In this document: positions 1 through 13,500 of the stretch, in pieces
How the letters are laid out: every line of letters starts with the position of its first letter
How positions within the stretch are numbered: the stretch's first letter is position 1
Origin: Bemisia tabaci
Taxonomy: Eukaryota; Arthropoda; Insecta; Hemiptera; Aleyrodidae
DNA length: 64,000 bases
Assembly (NCBI RefSeq): GCF_918797505.1
Contig: NC_092794.1
Span: 36,012,122 to 36,076,121, forward strand
Direction of reading: 5' to 3'
Notes under the pieces: model-generated
Seen by the model: the letters and a program-made list of their open reading frames with translations, nothing else
What the model was told of the DNA's origin: nothing
Database searches by the model: none
Position numbers and translations under genes: made by a program

Positions 1-129
1 TAATTCAGAAAGAAAGAGGAGAATAGATCATATGAAAGGGTATAAAAGAAGGGAAAGCAAAAAATTATTTCAAAAATTTGTTTAATTTTGATCTCATAAA
101 GTGTTTTAAGATTGGTTTAGTAGAATATA

Positions 130-2524
130 CAGAGTTATCCATAAGACATCCACCATCTCCATAACTTTTTTCCTAATTGACATGGAAATTTGGAACTTCG
201 TGGATGTGTTTCAATCTGAAGTAGCTACTTTTTGTTCCATACGAAATTTCGGGGGGGGGGGGGGGGTGCAACTTTCGTTATATAAATGGCTACTCCCTTT
301 GAGTGACACCTCATTCAATGACGGCCGGTCAAAGTTCTAATAACGGCAATTTCACATCTCCATTTTCATTGAAATATTGGGATGAAACTCCATATGCTGG
401 GATTTTTTGAGAGGAAAGAACGATTCTGGGATATAGTTTTCTGGGAAATGCAGACCCTTCCAAAATTTCGGCCTAGTGTGGGAAGTGGATAGCTAGGATG
501 CTTATCGTTGAAATTCCATGAAACTTTGTATCCGATGGTACATTTTTTTTTTAAAATTTATTTATTAAGTTTTTCAGTTTTACAAATATCAACCCCTGAA
601 CATCGAGGTTCATCCCTGTACGTCAATGAAAACAGAGATGTCATTTGGAATTTTGACTGGCCGCCATTGTTTGAAAAATCAAAATTTGACGGGTGGTTTG
701 CGCCAAAATTCTTCTTTTTTTAATTGTCTTTCATTCAAATGAGGTGTCACAACATTTTGAGCCAAAAAGTTGGTACTTTAGATCTAGGAACATTCCCAAA
801 GGTCCAAAGAGGTGTGTGAAAATACGGCCAAGAATGCCTGAAGGCATTCTCGAATTTTTACCACTTGGGGTGATTCAGTATCTTTCAAGAAGCCCAAAAA
901 CGGTCATCGCTTTGATTAGAAGTGCCGGGTTGCGACGTTGCCATTTTTCAAAGTGGAAGCCTTTAAAAATTCATATTTCCGCTGCATCTAAACCAATTTC
1001 AATGAACCTTTCTTTTTAAAATGTTTCTCTGAAATAGATCTTTCTAATGGTGTAAGTTTTCTGGGGTTTACGTGGCTTTAAGCGGCATTTGTGCGGTTTT
1101 AGCAGTTTTTGATGGACACAAAAATTTTGTTTTTATTTTACCACAATCGTGGACTCGACGGAATCTAAATGAAAACTAGTCTAAATGAGAGTTCAGATTC
1201 TCAACTTTCTAACAAGCCCCAGATCATCCCGGGGAAATGTTTAGTTTCCGAGATATGACCGCTCAAAGTCGGTCGCATGCGCTTTTGCGCAATGTGAATG
1301 CATCTTATCACTGTCAGGACTGCATCATTCGTAAACCAGGGGTCCTTACGTTCAATTTACGTTAAAATAATTACACAGAGCAGTAAGGTGTCCAACAGGA
1401 GCCGTTTTTTCACCTTGGGCTGCCGATGTGTGACGTTGCCGTTTTTTAAAGCGAAAATCCTTAAAAATACATAACTCCGCTGCATTTCAACCGATTTCAA
1501 TGAACTTTTTTTTTTTTTAAATGTCCCTCTTAAATAGAGCTTTCTAGTAGTAATTAGATTTCTGGATTTTATTTACCATAGGGAGGCACTTAGGCCGTTT
1601 ATATGGTTCTTTGCAGAGATTTTTAATACAAAAAATAGTGTTGCAATTTTTTTTTTTTTCTGGGAGGGGGTTCTATATTTCCTCCGATTTTTTTTAACAT
1701 TCAAACTTGATCGAAATATCACCTTCGCAGAAAGTATAGTGCGGAAATCAGGTTTTAATCATGACTCTATGGCATCAGTGAAGCATGTCACCAAACTTGG
1801 TGTTATCTTCTATCTCGCACCGAACACCAGATCATCGTGGATCATTTAGCCACTAGTCACATTTCCATGCACATCGCTATCTTAATGCTATTAAAAAAAA
1901 AAAAATTAGCAACACCATTTTTTGTATGAGAAATCTCTGCAAAGAACCATATAAACGGCCTAAGTACCTCCCTAAGGTAAATAAAATCCAAAAATCTAAA
2001 AACTTCTAGAAAGCTCTATTTAAGAGGGACACTTTAAAAAAAAGTTCATTGAAATCGATTTAAATGCAGCGGAGTTATGCATTTTTAAAGGTTTCCACTT
2101 TAGAAAATGGCAACGTTGCAACCCAGCGCTTCTACTCAAAGAGGCGACCGGTTTTGGGCGTCTCGGAAGATACTGTATGACCCCAAATGTTCAAAATTTG
2201 AGAATGCCTTGAGGCATTTTTGACCGTTTTTTTCACACACCTCTTTCTACATCAATTAAGAAAGAAGTTACAGGGGTGTAAGGTGAAATGGTGCTGGGTC
2301 CAAACCATTTCGCGGAAACAAAGCCGAACATCTTCAAAAATGTTTTAGCTCTAATGAGTACCATTACTAGACTAAAGGTGGAGAGTGTTCAGCCGAAGCA
2401 GCTTGCATTGGAATATTAAGTCAACATCACGCAGAGATCTATAACATTTTGGGTCTCTTTAGACCTCATCAGTAAATCACACTTGTCACACATAGAGGTG
2501 GTAAGTGACTTATGGATAACCCTG
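130..2524. mobile_element. degenerate CAGGGTG-type foldback element
   Basis: The ends are CAGAGTTATCCATAAG at 130 and the inverse CTTATGGATAACCCTG at 2524, flanked by TA at 128-129 and 2525-2526. Just inside the left end is a worn copy of the subterminal sequence seen in the better preserved family members (AATTGA, then ATTTGGAACTTCG). Inside are inverted arms: 1425-1650 pairs with 1905-2110, and 790-1070 pairs with about 2000-2260, so the left side holds two direct copies of the module. No protein is encoded. A G run of about 17 lies at 251-266. It sits in the CCT5 intron upstream of the first exon in the window. Confidence 0.7.
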
Positions 2525-2526
2525 TA

Positions 2527-4371
2527 TAGGAAGCAAAGATCAACGAAAATTGAACAATACCAAATTTTGAAGCGGCTCACATTAATAATGCTGCTCATTG
2601 TAGACACAAGCAAAAGCCGGTGGTCGTGATTTGTTTGATGGTTTCAGGGAACTGGTGACATTTCCTCTATCTGTCGTCTATGCCTGACCTATCTTCAATG
2701 ATAAATTTCTGATAGTTCTTGGGGGCTATGGCCTGGTCTTGGGGAACTTTAGTCTTGGAAGGATGAAACCGTCCGTTTTTTAGAATATTTGATCACTTCG
2801 CAGGAATTGGCAAATTGGCAGTTTTTTGGAGATTTGATCCTGACGCATATGTTTCATGTGGCATCCATGGCTAGCTTCAAATTCCCAAATTTCGTTTTTT
2901 GCTCTGATGTATCACATTGAAGCCCTGTAAAATCTTTCAAAGGCAGATTCAAGCAAGTTAGATTTTTGTCCGCTTGTACTAAATCCTTAAGTATTGTATG
3001 GTCTTGGTTAATGAAGTATGATCTGAGGGATTCCAACTGACGATTGCAGAGATAATGTCAGTCCAACAAGCCTCTTCCACCCTTCTTTCTGTTCAAAAAT
3101 ACTCTCTCCTTTCCTGATTTCGGGTGATGTTTCCTGTTTTGGGTCAGTTGGGCTCTGGTGTTCATCATTATATTTTCTAAAAAATATTTCCTTTGGTGGA
3201 ACAACATTTTTCCCTCAAGAAGAAAAATACTTTCTATACATGCTGCCAGACAGAGAATGGGCTTGTTGTGGTGTTTGGTTTCCAGCTGGCTAAACAGTAT
3301 TCCCAAATATTGGTAAAACAGATAGGTCACCCTTTCGTAATTACATCGCAGCTTGTTGTAGCGCTTTGCATGGCGTAATAGAACTACATTTCGTGTTAAG
3401 AAACTACTATCTCCGGCTCATTTTAGAAACAACACAACGTCTGTCTTATGTTTTTATCCTGCAAGGAATCCAAAGCTCTCAGTGATTCAGAATAATATTT
3501 TGCAACATTTTTACCCGATATAGTGTAAAAATATTAAAAAATTCTCTTCTCAGCTGCTTTTTTCTGCAGAGTGGAACTATGAATGATCAATTTTTAAAGC
3601 TTATCGTCCTCAGGAAGCCAGAAGGAATATCGTATCAGAGAATATCGAAATGTAGCCGGTGCTCTTGTCGGTTATTCTGTGGGTGATCCTTTACTGTTCA
3701 ATACTTTGAACTGTCATATCTCATTTAAAGATTGAGCTATTGATTCGAAATATTTACGAACATTCACTACTTTTTGAACTACCTTTCGAGCAGCGTATCA
3801 CATAAAGGGGGTTGCTTTTTGAAGAAAAAGAGTTGGGGGTCCAAGCCCCTTTAAAAGGTCCCTCCAAAATTGTGAAAACGATACAAAGAAGCCCTAAGAA
3901 GTTACTCAATATTTTAAATCTGTAAGTACAACCATTCAAAAGTAAACAGGGGATGTATCGATTGAAGTCTCCTTGCACTCAACAAGTAGTGGTCTTCTAG
4001 CTTTGGAGCAGCACAACCGTCAGCATTTGGTAGAGAGAAATTTACCTCTGAGAGGAGAATTATACAAACCCACTTTCATGAGGCACCTTCTCTAAAAGAG
4101 ACTTGTTCTATGAGCAAGATTTTTTCCCCAGCATGCCAATCTATAAGGGGCAAAACTTTTTGGAGTGCGTAGCAAAAGTCTGGGATGGCTCTGACATGGA
4201 TTGTTGTTGCCAATGTTGGCTGGAGAACAATTTGTATCCATGCTCCATTCACGAAAGCATGATTAGAGTTGCAAATAGGTATGTATATATGAAACCATTC
4301 AGGTTGAAGTTATCATTTTAGTTATATCTATTTCAACCACTAATCCATGCTGTTTATAATTCTTTTCACAG
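2527..4371. other. CCT5 intron, no recognised feature
   Basis: AT-rich intron sequence up to the acceptor at 4371. I see no gene, RNA or clear element. An open stretch at 4103-4321 ends with a possible donor but shows no convincing CCT5 similarity, so it is not called as an exon. Confidence 0.6.
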
Positions 4372-4564
4372 TGTTAACAAGTGCCATCGCCATATGGCAA
4401 CAATCGCCGTTCAAGCTGTCATGTCTGTTGCAGATCTCGAGAAAAAAGATGTCAACTTTGAGTTGATCAAAGTGGAAGGCAAAGTAGGAGGCAAATTAGA
4501 AGATACAATGTTAGTCAAGGGTGTTATTGTCGATAAAGATTTTTCACATCCACAGATGCCTAAA
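4372..4564 (+). CDS. CCT5: CCT5 exon 1 of 7 in window
   Basis: The acceptor TTTCACAG ends at 4371 and the donor GTAAGA starts at 4565. The first base completes a split codon from an upstream exon outside the window; then 64 codons follow, starting [14 protein letters not shown] and ending [11 protein letters not shown]. This is the end of the first intermediate-domain segment and the entry into the apical domain. The in-frame ATG at 4394 is internal, not the start, because conserved residues precede it in the exon. Confidence 0.95.
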
Positions 4565-7500
4565 GTAAGATCGTGTTTTCATTTCATTCTGGGAAAAGTT
4601 TGTTATCCCCTTTTTGTATTGAATACTCTCATACTGAAACATCAAGCGGAAGCACCAATCAGCTGATCAGGTATCTCAAGGATAAATTGAGCCTCAGGAC
4701 TAATTTTAAAGTCGTTTTTTTTCAAGTCCATGTTTTTTATCGCATTTTCGTGATGTTTTAATTCTTAATTTGACACATGTGCAGAAAGATTCTATTACAT
4801 AATACCTGAGGATGGGCAGGTAAGTGCCCACAGTACACATCGACTAAAAGTGATCAACAAGTTTCCAGGAGATTGGGACCAGAGGACAGGGGTCCTGGGG
4901 AAAATCTGTCAGGAACATTTCTCTTTGACTCTTTTAATATGTAAGTAAGTTCTGCGCAGAAATATGCGCGAACAGGTCTTGTTTTCTCGGAATTTTTTTT
5001 ACCACATTAGTTGGCAACTCTAAAATTCGACTTATTCAGTCAATCAAAATGTCAGTCGAATTATTTGAGTCGATCATCTGCCCAACTTTGGTGTAAAAAA
5101 TCAATAAATCAATCAATAAACACAAAATCAAGACTGAAGTAAATCACGCAACAATGACGTACAAAATCTGTCAGTTTTTGAGATATTACTTTGCATCGGC
5201 ACAGAGCCAGTTGACCTGTTTTCTCTGCGCTCGGGGCTGCCAAATAAAATTTATGAGCCTAGCTCAGGAGGCCTGAGCCTACCAATTTTTCATGAAACTT
5301 CGGCTCTGGTGCCCGGAGCCATAAAAATATAATCCTTGGCTGTGCCCCAGAGCCCGGTGGCTAGTGTTTTTTCGAAGAGGCTCTGGCCCCAGAGCGCAGA
5401 GCTGCAAAATAAAATTAACTGGCTTTGCTCCGGAACCTGGAGCCCACTGTCTCTTTCATGAAGCGTCGGCTCTGGAGCTCGGAGTGTGCAATGCAGTCTA
5501 AGAGGTTCCAGGCTCAGAGCCGGAGCTTGAAAAATGAGGAGGAGCCGCTTGGCTCCAGCTCATTCCAGATCCCTGCCCCAGGGAAACAAAGGTACATCAC
5601 TCATAGCCCTCATATGTTCACATTGACTTTCACTTCGTTTTACGTGGGTTTATATTGTCAAAAAAAATCCAGGAAAATTTCTTTAATCTTAGAGTGGAAT
5701 TTTGCCAAAATGCCTTCATTATAAAGGAGGAGTATCGTTTTGGGCCTTTTCTGGCCCCACCAGGATTTTGCTGAATGTTTCATATTTTCAAAGTAATAGT
5801 CCTAGTTAGACTTAATGCCAAATATTTTACCTAACGGAGCCCATTCAAAGGTGCAACAATAGGGTGCGGCTTATAGAGGAAATTAAAAATGATGAATTTT
5901 AAAATTGACAAGGCACCCCGCCAAAACGTTCCTACTAGTGTAAAAACAAACGTTGTAGAACAGTTTTGCATTTGGTCAACATTTAGAGGTCCCGACGGGC
6001 CTTTAAAGTTGCCAAATTTGGCTAATTTTCGCATTTTTTCATCAATTTTGGCAAATTTTCTCAGGCCTCACTGAGAGTTCTAATCGGTCAATTTATTCAT
6101 AAATAGGCAGTACATAACCTAAAATGCACCCCATCCTCCACCTTAAACCCCCCAGCCCCCCCCCCCCCAACCCCCTCCCTCACCGATCCAATATAAATAT
6201 ACTCTTTTTAAACTACGCTATTTTGGTAGTGACCAGAGATCAAAAGTAACACTGGTCAACACTGGTTCAAGTGTGATTGTACCAGGGTAGTTTTTAGCGC
6301 TGAGTCCGAAAATGACCTCCGTTATGCTGGGTCTGGTCGATTTTCCCCGGAAAAATCAGGATTTTCCTTAAAAATCGAGCTTTTCCGGTGAAAAACCAAT
6401 TTTCCGGAAAATCTGTGCATGATGGAGGAAAAATAAGGTCATTTTCGGATTCAGCAGCTAAAATTACATGGGAAACCATCTATTGCATGCCTATTGAAGT
6501 TTCCGTTCTGTTCCAAATATCGAGGTTTTTCCGGACAAGTGCCCCTCTCCGCCCATTTAACGCATGTAATACTGGTCCGATTGATTTGCGTCGGAAAGGA
6601 GGGAAAATATTTTTTCTTAGGCGACAGGTGGAGTTGACTCCACTAAATTATTGCCGCTGCAGCCGAAAATGACCCTCGTTTCCTTTCAGAACCTTTGGAA
6701 ATTCCAGATTCCGAAAAGAGAGGATGTTTTTAAACGTTTTTGAGTTAAAAAGGTGCATTTTTTTTCGAAAAATCGATTTTTCAAAAAAACTGATAGATTT
6801 TGGAAGAAAACTAGGGTCATTTTCGGCTACAGCGGCAATTATTTAGTGGAGTCAACTCCACCTGTCGCCTAAGAAAAAATATTTTCCCTCCTTTCCGACG
6901 CAAATCAATCGGACCAGTATTACATGCGTTAAATGGGCGGAGAGGGGCACTTGTCCGGAAAAACCTCGATATTTGGAACAGAACGGAAACTTCAATAGGC
7001 ATGCAATAGATGGTTTCCCATGTAATTTTAGCTGCTGAATCCGAAAATGACCTTATTTTTCCTCCATCATGCACAGATTTTCCGGAAAATTGGTTTTTCA
7101 CCGGAAAAGCTCGATTTTTAAGGAAAATCCTGATTTTTCCGGGGAAAATCGACCAGACCCAGCATAACGGAGGTCATTTTCGGACTCAGCGCTAAAAACT
7201 ACCCTGGTACAATCACACTTGAACCAGTGTTGACCAGTGTTACTTTTGATCTCTGGTCACTACCAAAATAGCGTAGTTTAAAAAGAGTATATTTATATTG
7301 GATCGGTGAGGGAGGGGGTTGGGGGGGGGCTGGGGGGTTTAAGGTGGAGGATGGGGTGCATTTTAGGTTATGTACTGCCTATTTATGAATAAATTGACCG
7401 ATTAGAACTCTCAGTGAGGCCTGAGAAAATTTGCCAAAATTGATGAAAAAATGCGAAAATTAGCCGAATTTGGCAACTTTAAAGGCCCGTCGGGACCTCT

Positions 7501-10500
7501 AAATGTTGACCAAATGCAAAACTGTTCTACAACGTTTGTTTTTACACTAGTAGGAACGTTTTGGCGGGGTGCCTTGTCAATTTTAAAATTCATCATTTTT
7601 AATTTCCTCTATAAGCCGCACCCTAGTGCAACAACGCCTCAAACCCAGAATCTTGGCATCATAAAGAAGTTATTTTCGTCGACTTTTTCGACTGTTATCA
7701 CTCTTTCAGCAGATGACTCCCATGTATTTTTTTGCGTACTTTCCGTTTCTAGCCTCTTGAAAGGCCTCCAACAATTTTAAAGGGGCCTTATGGCCTATTG
7801 TTGCCATTTTTGGCCCATTTTTAGGGGTTTTTTCAATTTTACACATGCAGAAATCAATTCAAACTAAGAAACATGTACGTTTTTTAAAAGAACGCAAAAA
7901 AATGAATAAATAATGTTTTATACAACTTTTTTCTACGTTGCCAAATTTTCGATAAAAATCGTCCCGAACAGCCAAAAATGGCGAAAATTCGATAAATTGC
8001 CACGCTTAAGGTTCAAGAAAGTGGGGTACAACTTTCACATTGACAAACGTAACAGCTCTTACCTATATATACAACATATCAAAAAATTATAGTTGTACCT
8101 GGATTCCAACGATGTGAAAATTGACCATGTCGATTATAGCGGCCTTTTTTTACTTGAATGTTTTTCGACCTTAGTCACCCTCTATGGGTGTATACTATAC
8201 AGGGTGATCCAAAAGTCCCTTCCACCCCCTCTAACTTTTTACCTAATTGAGATAAAGATTTGAAACTTGGAGGATATTCCGAGGTCAAAGGGAGCTACTT
8301 TTTGGCCCCCTTTAAATTTTCAGGGGGGCCTCCCTTGGGGGGGGGGGGGCAACGGCCCCCAACTTTTAATTTTTAAATAGGAAGACCCCCCTTGTGATAG
8401 CTCGTTCGAAAGAGCATAAAAAAAGAAAACTTTTCGCTTAAACCCGAAGTCAATATCTCAAACCGTTTCAAAATGGCGGCCGGTTAAAGTTCAAAATGAC
8501 CGAAAATTAACACCGGTTATTTGTCGATGGATTTGCGCGAAAATCGGTATGCAGGGGTATTTTGACACAAGTAAAACGAATTTGACGTTAGATTTTCAAA
8601 AAAACCAATATATATATATAAAGTCGCTTTATAACGCACTCTGGCGTTCTACGACACCCAAACGCCACATATGCCTGTCTTCCCAGAGGTTATCGGGCAA
8701 CTGACACCGCAACATCTCTTCGTCAACGCCATGCCGCCAACCCTTTACGGGACGTCCCCGTCGCTTCTTCCCAGGTGGTACCCAATCCAAAACTTGTTTG
8801 GGCAACCTCTCCTCCGACATTCTTTGCACATGTCCATACCAGCATAACGGCCTGGACATGACGTCGTGCACGATATCTTTCTCAACCTTCATCACCTGGC
8901 GAATTCTCTCATTACGGACACGGTCCCGTCTCGAAATGCCGGCAGATCGCCGCCAAAAATCCATCTCAGTTGCCCTCAACATTTCTTGCGTTCTTTTCGT
9001 CAAAGGCCACACTTCACTACCATAGAGCACGATACTTTTAACGATGGAGTCATATATTCGGTGCTTGTTTGCCTTCGAGATGCTCTGATCCCAGAGCACC
9101 CCGTTCAGCATCGCGATGGCTCTCCTGCCCTGGATGATCCTGTCCTTAATTGCTCTATCCATCCTTCCATCCTGATCGAGCCAAACACCGAGATACTTAT
9201 ACTCGTCACACTCTTCGATGCGCCGTCCATCCTCAAGCTCTATGCTTTGCCGCTGATGCGCTGCTCCTACGACCAGCTTCTCTGTCTTGGACACACTAAC
9301 ATCCATGCCCCATTTCCGATATTCTTCGACCAACTTCCGCGTCATGTAATCTGCATCTTCCTCATCTTGAGCTACAACGATCTGGTCATCGGCAAAGCAT
9401 AGAGTATAAAGGGTCTGCCCATCAAGGAGTGGAACGCCCATTCCCGCAACCTTATTTTTCCATTCCTTTAACACGTGCTCTAGGTATACCTTAAATAGTG
9501 TTGGTGACAAACAACAGCCTTGTTTTAGCCCTTTTGTGACGAAAAAACCTCCGGACAACTCTCCACGACATTTAATTCTTGATATCGTCCCGTTATAAAA
9601 TGATTTAATTGCCCCCACAAGTCCTTTGCTAAAACCCCTTTTTTCCAAGGCTTCCCAAAGCTTCACTAACGGCACGCTGTCATAAGCTTTCTGTAGATCC
9701 GCAAACACCAAGTGCAGCTCCTGGCTGACCGCCCTTTTCTTCTCGATGACCTGGGTAATGGTGAACAAATGGTCGACGGTAGACCTACTGGCTCTAAACC
9801 CAGCCTGTTCTTCGGCTTCCTGGCCGCTCCAAACCTCTTCGACCTTTGCCTTGAGAATTTTACCGTAGACCTTGCTCAAGGTTCCTGCGACCGATATACC
9901 TCTGTAGTTGTCGCAATCTTGCTTACTACCTTTCTTATGACTGGTAGTAATCCAAGATTCCTTCCAATCCTTTGGTATTTCGGAACCATGCAAACAGTCT
10001 TGCATAAGTTTCCTCTGATGTTCAAATAGTTTACCGGTACCACATTTTATCAACTCCGCCGGTATACCCCCAGGTCCAGGAGCTCTGCGAGTTTTCAACT
10101 CCCTCACAGCCTTCACTACATCTTGGAGCTGGATCTCCACGTTGGAATCTTCTTTAGTGCTTATGACTCCGCCTTGAAACTCGGGTTGCCTCTCCGTTAA
10201 TAAATCTTTAAAATAGTCCTCCATCTTGTCAATTGGTATCGGAGATATGATGTCGCGCATTTTATTCCGTCACAACCCTTTGATCACTTTCCAGCCTTCC
10301 GTACTTTTCCGGCCTCCAAGGTAGGTATTTATCTTCATACAGCTTTCTTCCCAAGCCTCATTCTTCTTCCGAGTGATGACCTGACGGACCCTTGCTTGAG
10401 CCTGTTTGTACATGATTTTATCATCCAACTTTTGAGAAGAGAGAAACTGATGATACCTATTCCTTTTCACATTTATTTCCTCCTCTACCTCCGCATCCCA

Positions 10501-13500
10501 CCAGTACGGTTTTTGATTATCATTTTTTGGATCAGAAACCCCCAGGGCCTCCGCTGCCGCCGAGTGAATGCAATTCTTGATAAACTCATACCGCTCTTCC
10601 GTACTGCCATCGCACCCATCTCCTAACTTTTCATCCAGGCGCTTTGCGTACAGAGCCTTGACACTCGGGTGCTTTAGGCTATCGATGTTATACTGAACTT
10701 GATGTACGCGTTGTCACTCCGGTTGTTGATTGTCGCCTTGATCGTTCTGCGACACACGAGCGGGAAAGGCTACATCCGCTCTGAGGAAATGGTGGTCACT
10801 ACCGCAGGAGAGTCCTCTACATACTCTCACCTGGTGGATCTTAAGGTTTGTTACCTGTTTAACGAGCACGTAGTCAATGATGGATCTTAAGCCGCGAGTA
10901 GGTTGGACCCAAGTATATTTGTGAATATCCTTGTGTTGGTAGAACCCGTTCAACACTTTTAATTCCATCTGCTCGCAAACGTCGATAATGCGGCTTCCGT
11001 TGTCGTTCACCGTAACTTCACCGAACGGGCCGACGACTTTACTGTTCACCCGGGATCCCGTTCTACCGTTTAGATCTCCCAACACAAGGACTTCCCTCCC
11101 AGGTCCTACCTTCACTACCTCCTCGTCCAGTTCTTCAAAAAACTGATCCTTAAGTGCGATGGTAGCATCATCATTGACCCCGTATACTCCCAAAACAGTG
11201 ACTCTGTGACCGTGCAATGTTAGGTTCATCTTAATCATGCGAGCGTTGATGGCCTCCCAGTTCTTAATATTTCTTCGAAATTTTTTGCGGTTCAGAATTG
11301 CGACACCCTTTTGTGCACGCTGATGTTTCGGCACTCCACTGTAGAATAAATCGTAGTCCCCAAGGCTCTCTGATCCGTGGCCTTTTTTCTTTGTTTCCGT
11401 TATTACCGCCACGTCGATCCTGTTGTTCTTTATCTCCGATACCACTTCCGTCAGTTTCTTGGAAATGCCTTGCACATTCCAAGTACCAAAAGCGAGTGTC
11501 GTTTTCCGTAATCTAAGTCGAAGAGTCCGTTTGTTTCCATGATTACCGAGGCATATGTTATTGGGTTTTTTGACATTGTACATTTTTTCCAAGGATCGGG
11601 GAGTCAGCCCGATGCCCCAACCCCCAACCTGGAGGACCAGGGTTTGATTTCGGAGTTTCCTCTCCTAGACAGGTTGCTTCCACCACAGCTAAGAGCCCTG
11701 TCTACCCACCCCCTTTGAGGCAGGGGCTACCAGCTGGGGTCCGCAGGATTGCTAAACCTGTGACAGTATAGTCCCCCATACGTGTAAAAAAAAAAAAAAA
11801 AAAAAAAAAAATTTCCAAAATGGCCGCCGGTTAAAGTTTAAAATGGCCGAAAATTTTCACCTCGGTTTTTTCCCGATGGATTTGCCTAAAACTTGGAATT
11901 TGAGAGTATTTTGGCATAAGATAAACAAATTTGAACTTAGATTTATAAAAAAATCAATTTTTGGTCATTTTGAACTTTAACTGGCGGCCATTTTGGAAAT
12001 TTTGGTTTTATTGAAAACTAGCAGTCAACCCGCGCTTCGCGCGGCGATATTGCAGGAAACAAATCGGAATATCTCATAATATATGCGTATAACTTTTAAT
12101 TCACTGATTTTATTTGGATCGCTGGAAAATTAATGCATACTTCTATAATTTAGGACTGAGTCAGGGAAATATAAGGTTCGTTAAAAAGTAACCATCCCTA
12201 GTACCGTGTGACACTATTGTTAACGAAAAGTTTTTGTAACTTGTCAAAGAGGTTTTTGAATGATCCTCGAATAACTTTTGATGAGCTAGATGTAATGGTT
12301 GTATCGCAGCTCTTGCACTTCTGTTCGATATTGTCAAGAATCATCTGAATTTTAAAAAAGTGTCCGCTTGTTGGATACCCAATATGCTCATTCATGCATA
12401 CAAGTAGAAGCGCATGAAAGCTTTAGCAGACATTTTGGAGATGAACCAAGAATTAGATGAAGAATTCATGACTTAAATCACGGCACCTTAATTACGGGAT
12501 GACCTTAATTACGGCAACTATGTATTGTCCATGAGATGCAGATGGACCCATTTCCTTAGCTCATCAAAAGTTATTCGAAGATCAATTTTATCAGCCACCC
12601 GTACGACCCACGTTTCTAGTGACCCGTACACTGAAAAAAAGTTCTGTTGTCACAAACCAGAATTTCTGTTTGTATTTCGCAACCAGATTTTCCGGTTGAT
12701 TTAACCAGAATTACATTTGACTCAACTAGAATTTGGTGGAGTCAAGCAGACGTCTGGTTGAGTCAACTGTAATTCTGGTTGAATCATCCGGAAAATCTGG
12801 TTGCGAAATACAACCAGAAATTCTGGTTTGTTACAACAGAACTTTTTTTCAGTGTACGTGCTTCGCACGTATGAAACATACAATCAGAGAAAACAGAATT
12901 CATCTCACAATAATCAATAATTAGTAGAACATGAATCGTTTCGATGTATAATACCACATTATAATGCGGCGTTACTATTGTAATTAATTATAATGTATTA
13001 GGGGCATTATAAGTCTTTATTACCACGTCGGAATGAAATGTTGTAGAATGAATTGAAAAGCATGTTGGCAAAATTTATTGAGAAAACCACTATTAAAACG
13101 ACAACTACAGTTAATTTGAGTCCCACTGGAATTAATAGTTAAAAAATCCATGATTACACAACAAACCCACTATGAAAGCAACAACTAAAGTTCAGAAATA
13201 GTTAGGAAATCCATGATTACACTAGAAAACCACTATTAAAACGACAACTACAGTTAAATTGAGTTCCACTGGAATTAATAGTTAAAAAATCCATGATTAC
13301 ACAAGAAACCCACTATGAAAGCAACAACTAAAGTTCAGATAATGGAAAATAACTGACCCAAAACATTCAAAAAGATGTTATTTTCATCAGCTGCTCAGTT
13401 TAAAAAAAAAAAAAAACAAAGTAAAAACGTTCGTGGGGAGGGAGGAAGGCGAATAAATATACGAGCAGTAAGCGTAGAAGAATAACTATGGAAACATATG

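Noticed and set aside
4103..4321. Open frame just upstream of the first CCT5 exon, ending near a GGTATGT donor-like site
   Set aside because: The translation shows only faint similarity to CCT5 (an IH...IRVA stretch) and does not join the next exon with the conserved preceding residues, so no exon is called.
1..4371. Search for the earlier CCT5 exons (GDGTT region, start codon)
   Set aside because: No frame in this interval gives the expected conserved blocks; they must lie upstream of the window.
6388..7101. Pair of identical 94-residue open frames on opposite strands
   Set aside because: They are mirror images created by the palindrome 5860-7625. No domain or homology; the same holds for the pairs at 5889-6074/7411-7596, 19578-19763/25358-25612, 23084-23440/24286-24600, 57153-57542/60234-60623 and 60906-61232/61652-61870.
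8798..9402. Plus-strand open frames opposite the LINE
   Set aside because: Antisense shadows of the reverse transcriptase frame, with no own homology.
13082..13370. Regularly repeated units considered as a CRISPR-like array
   Set aside because: The repeats are contiguous tandem units without unique spacers, in a eukaryotic intron inside a Helitron.
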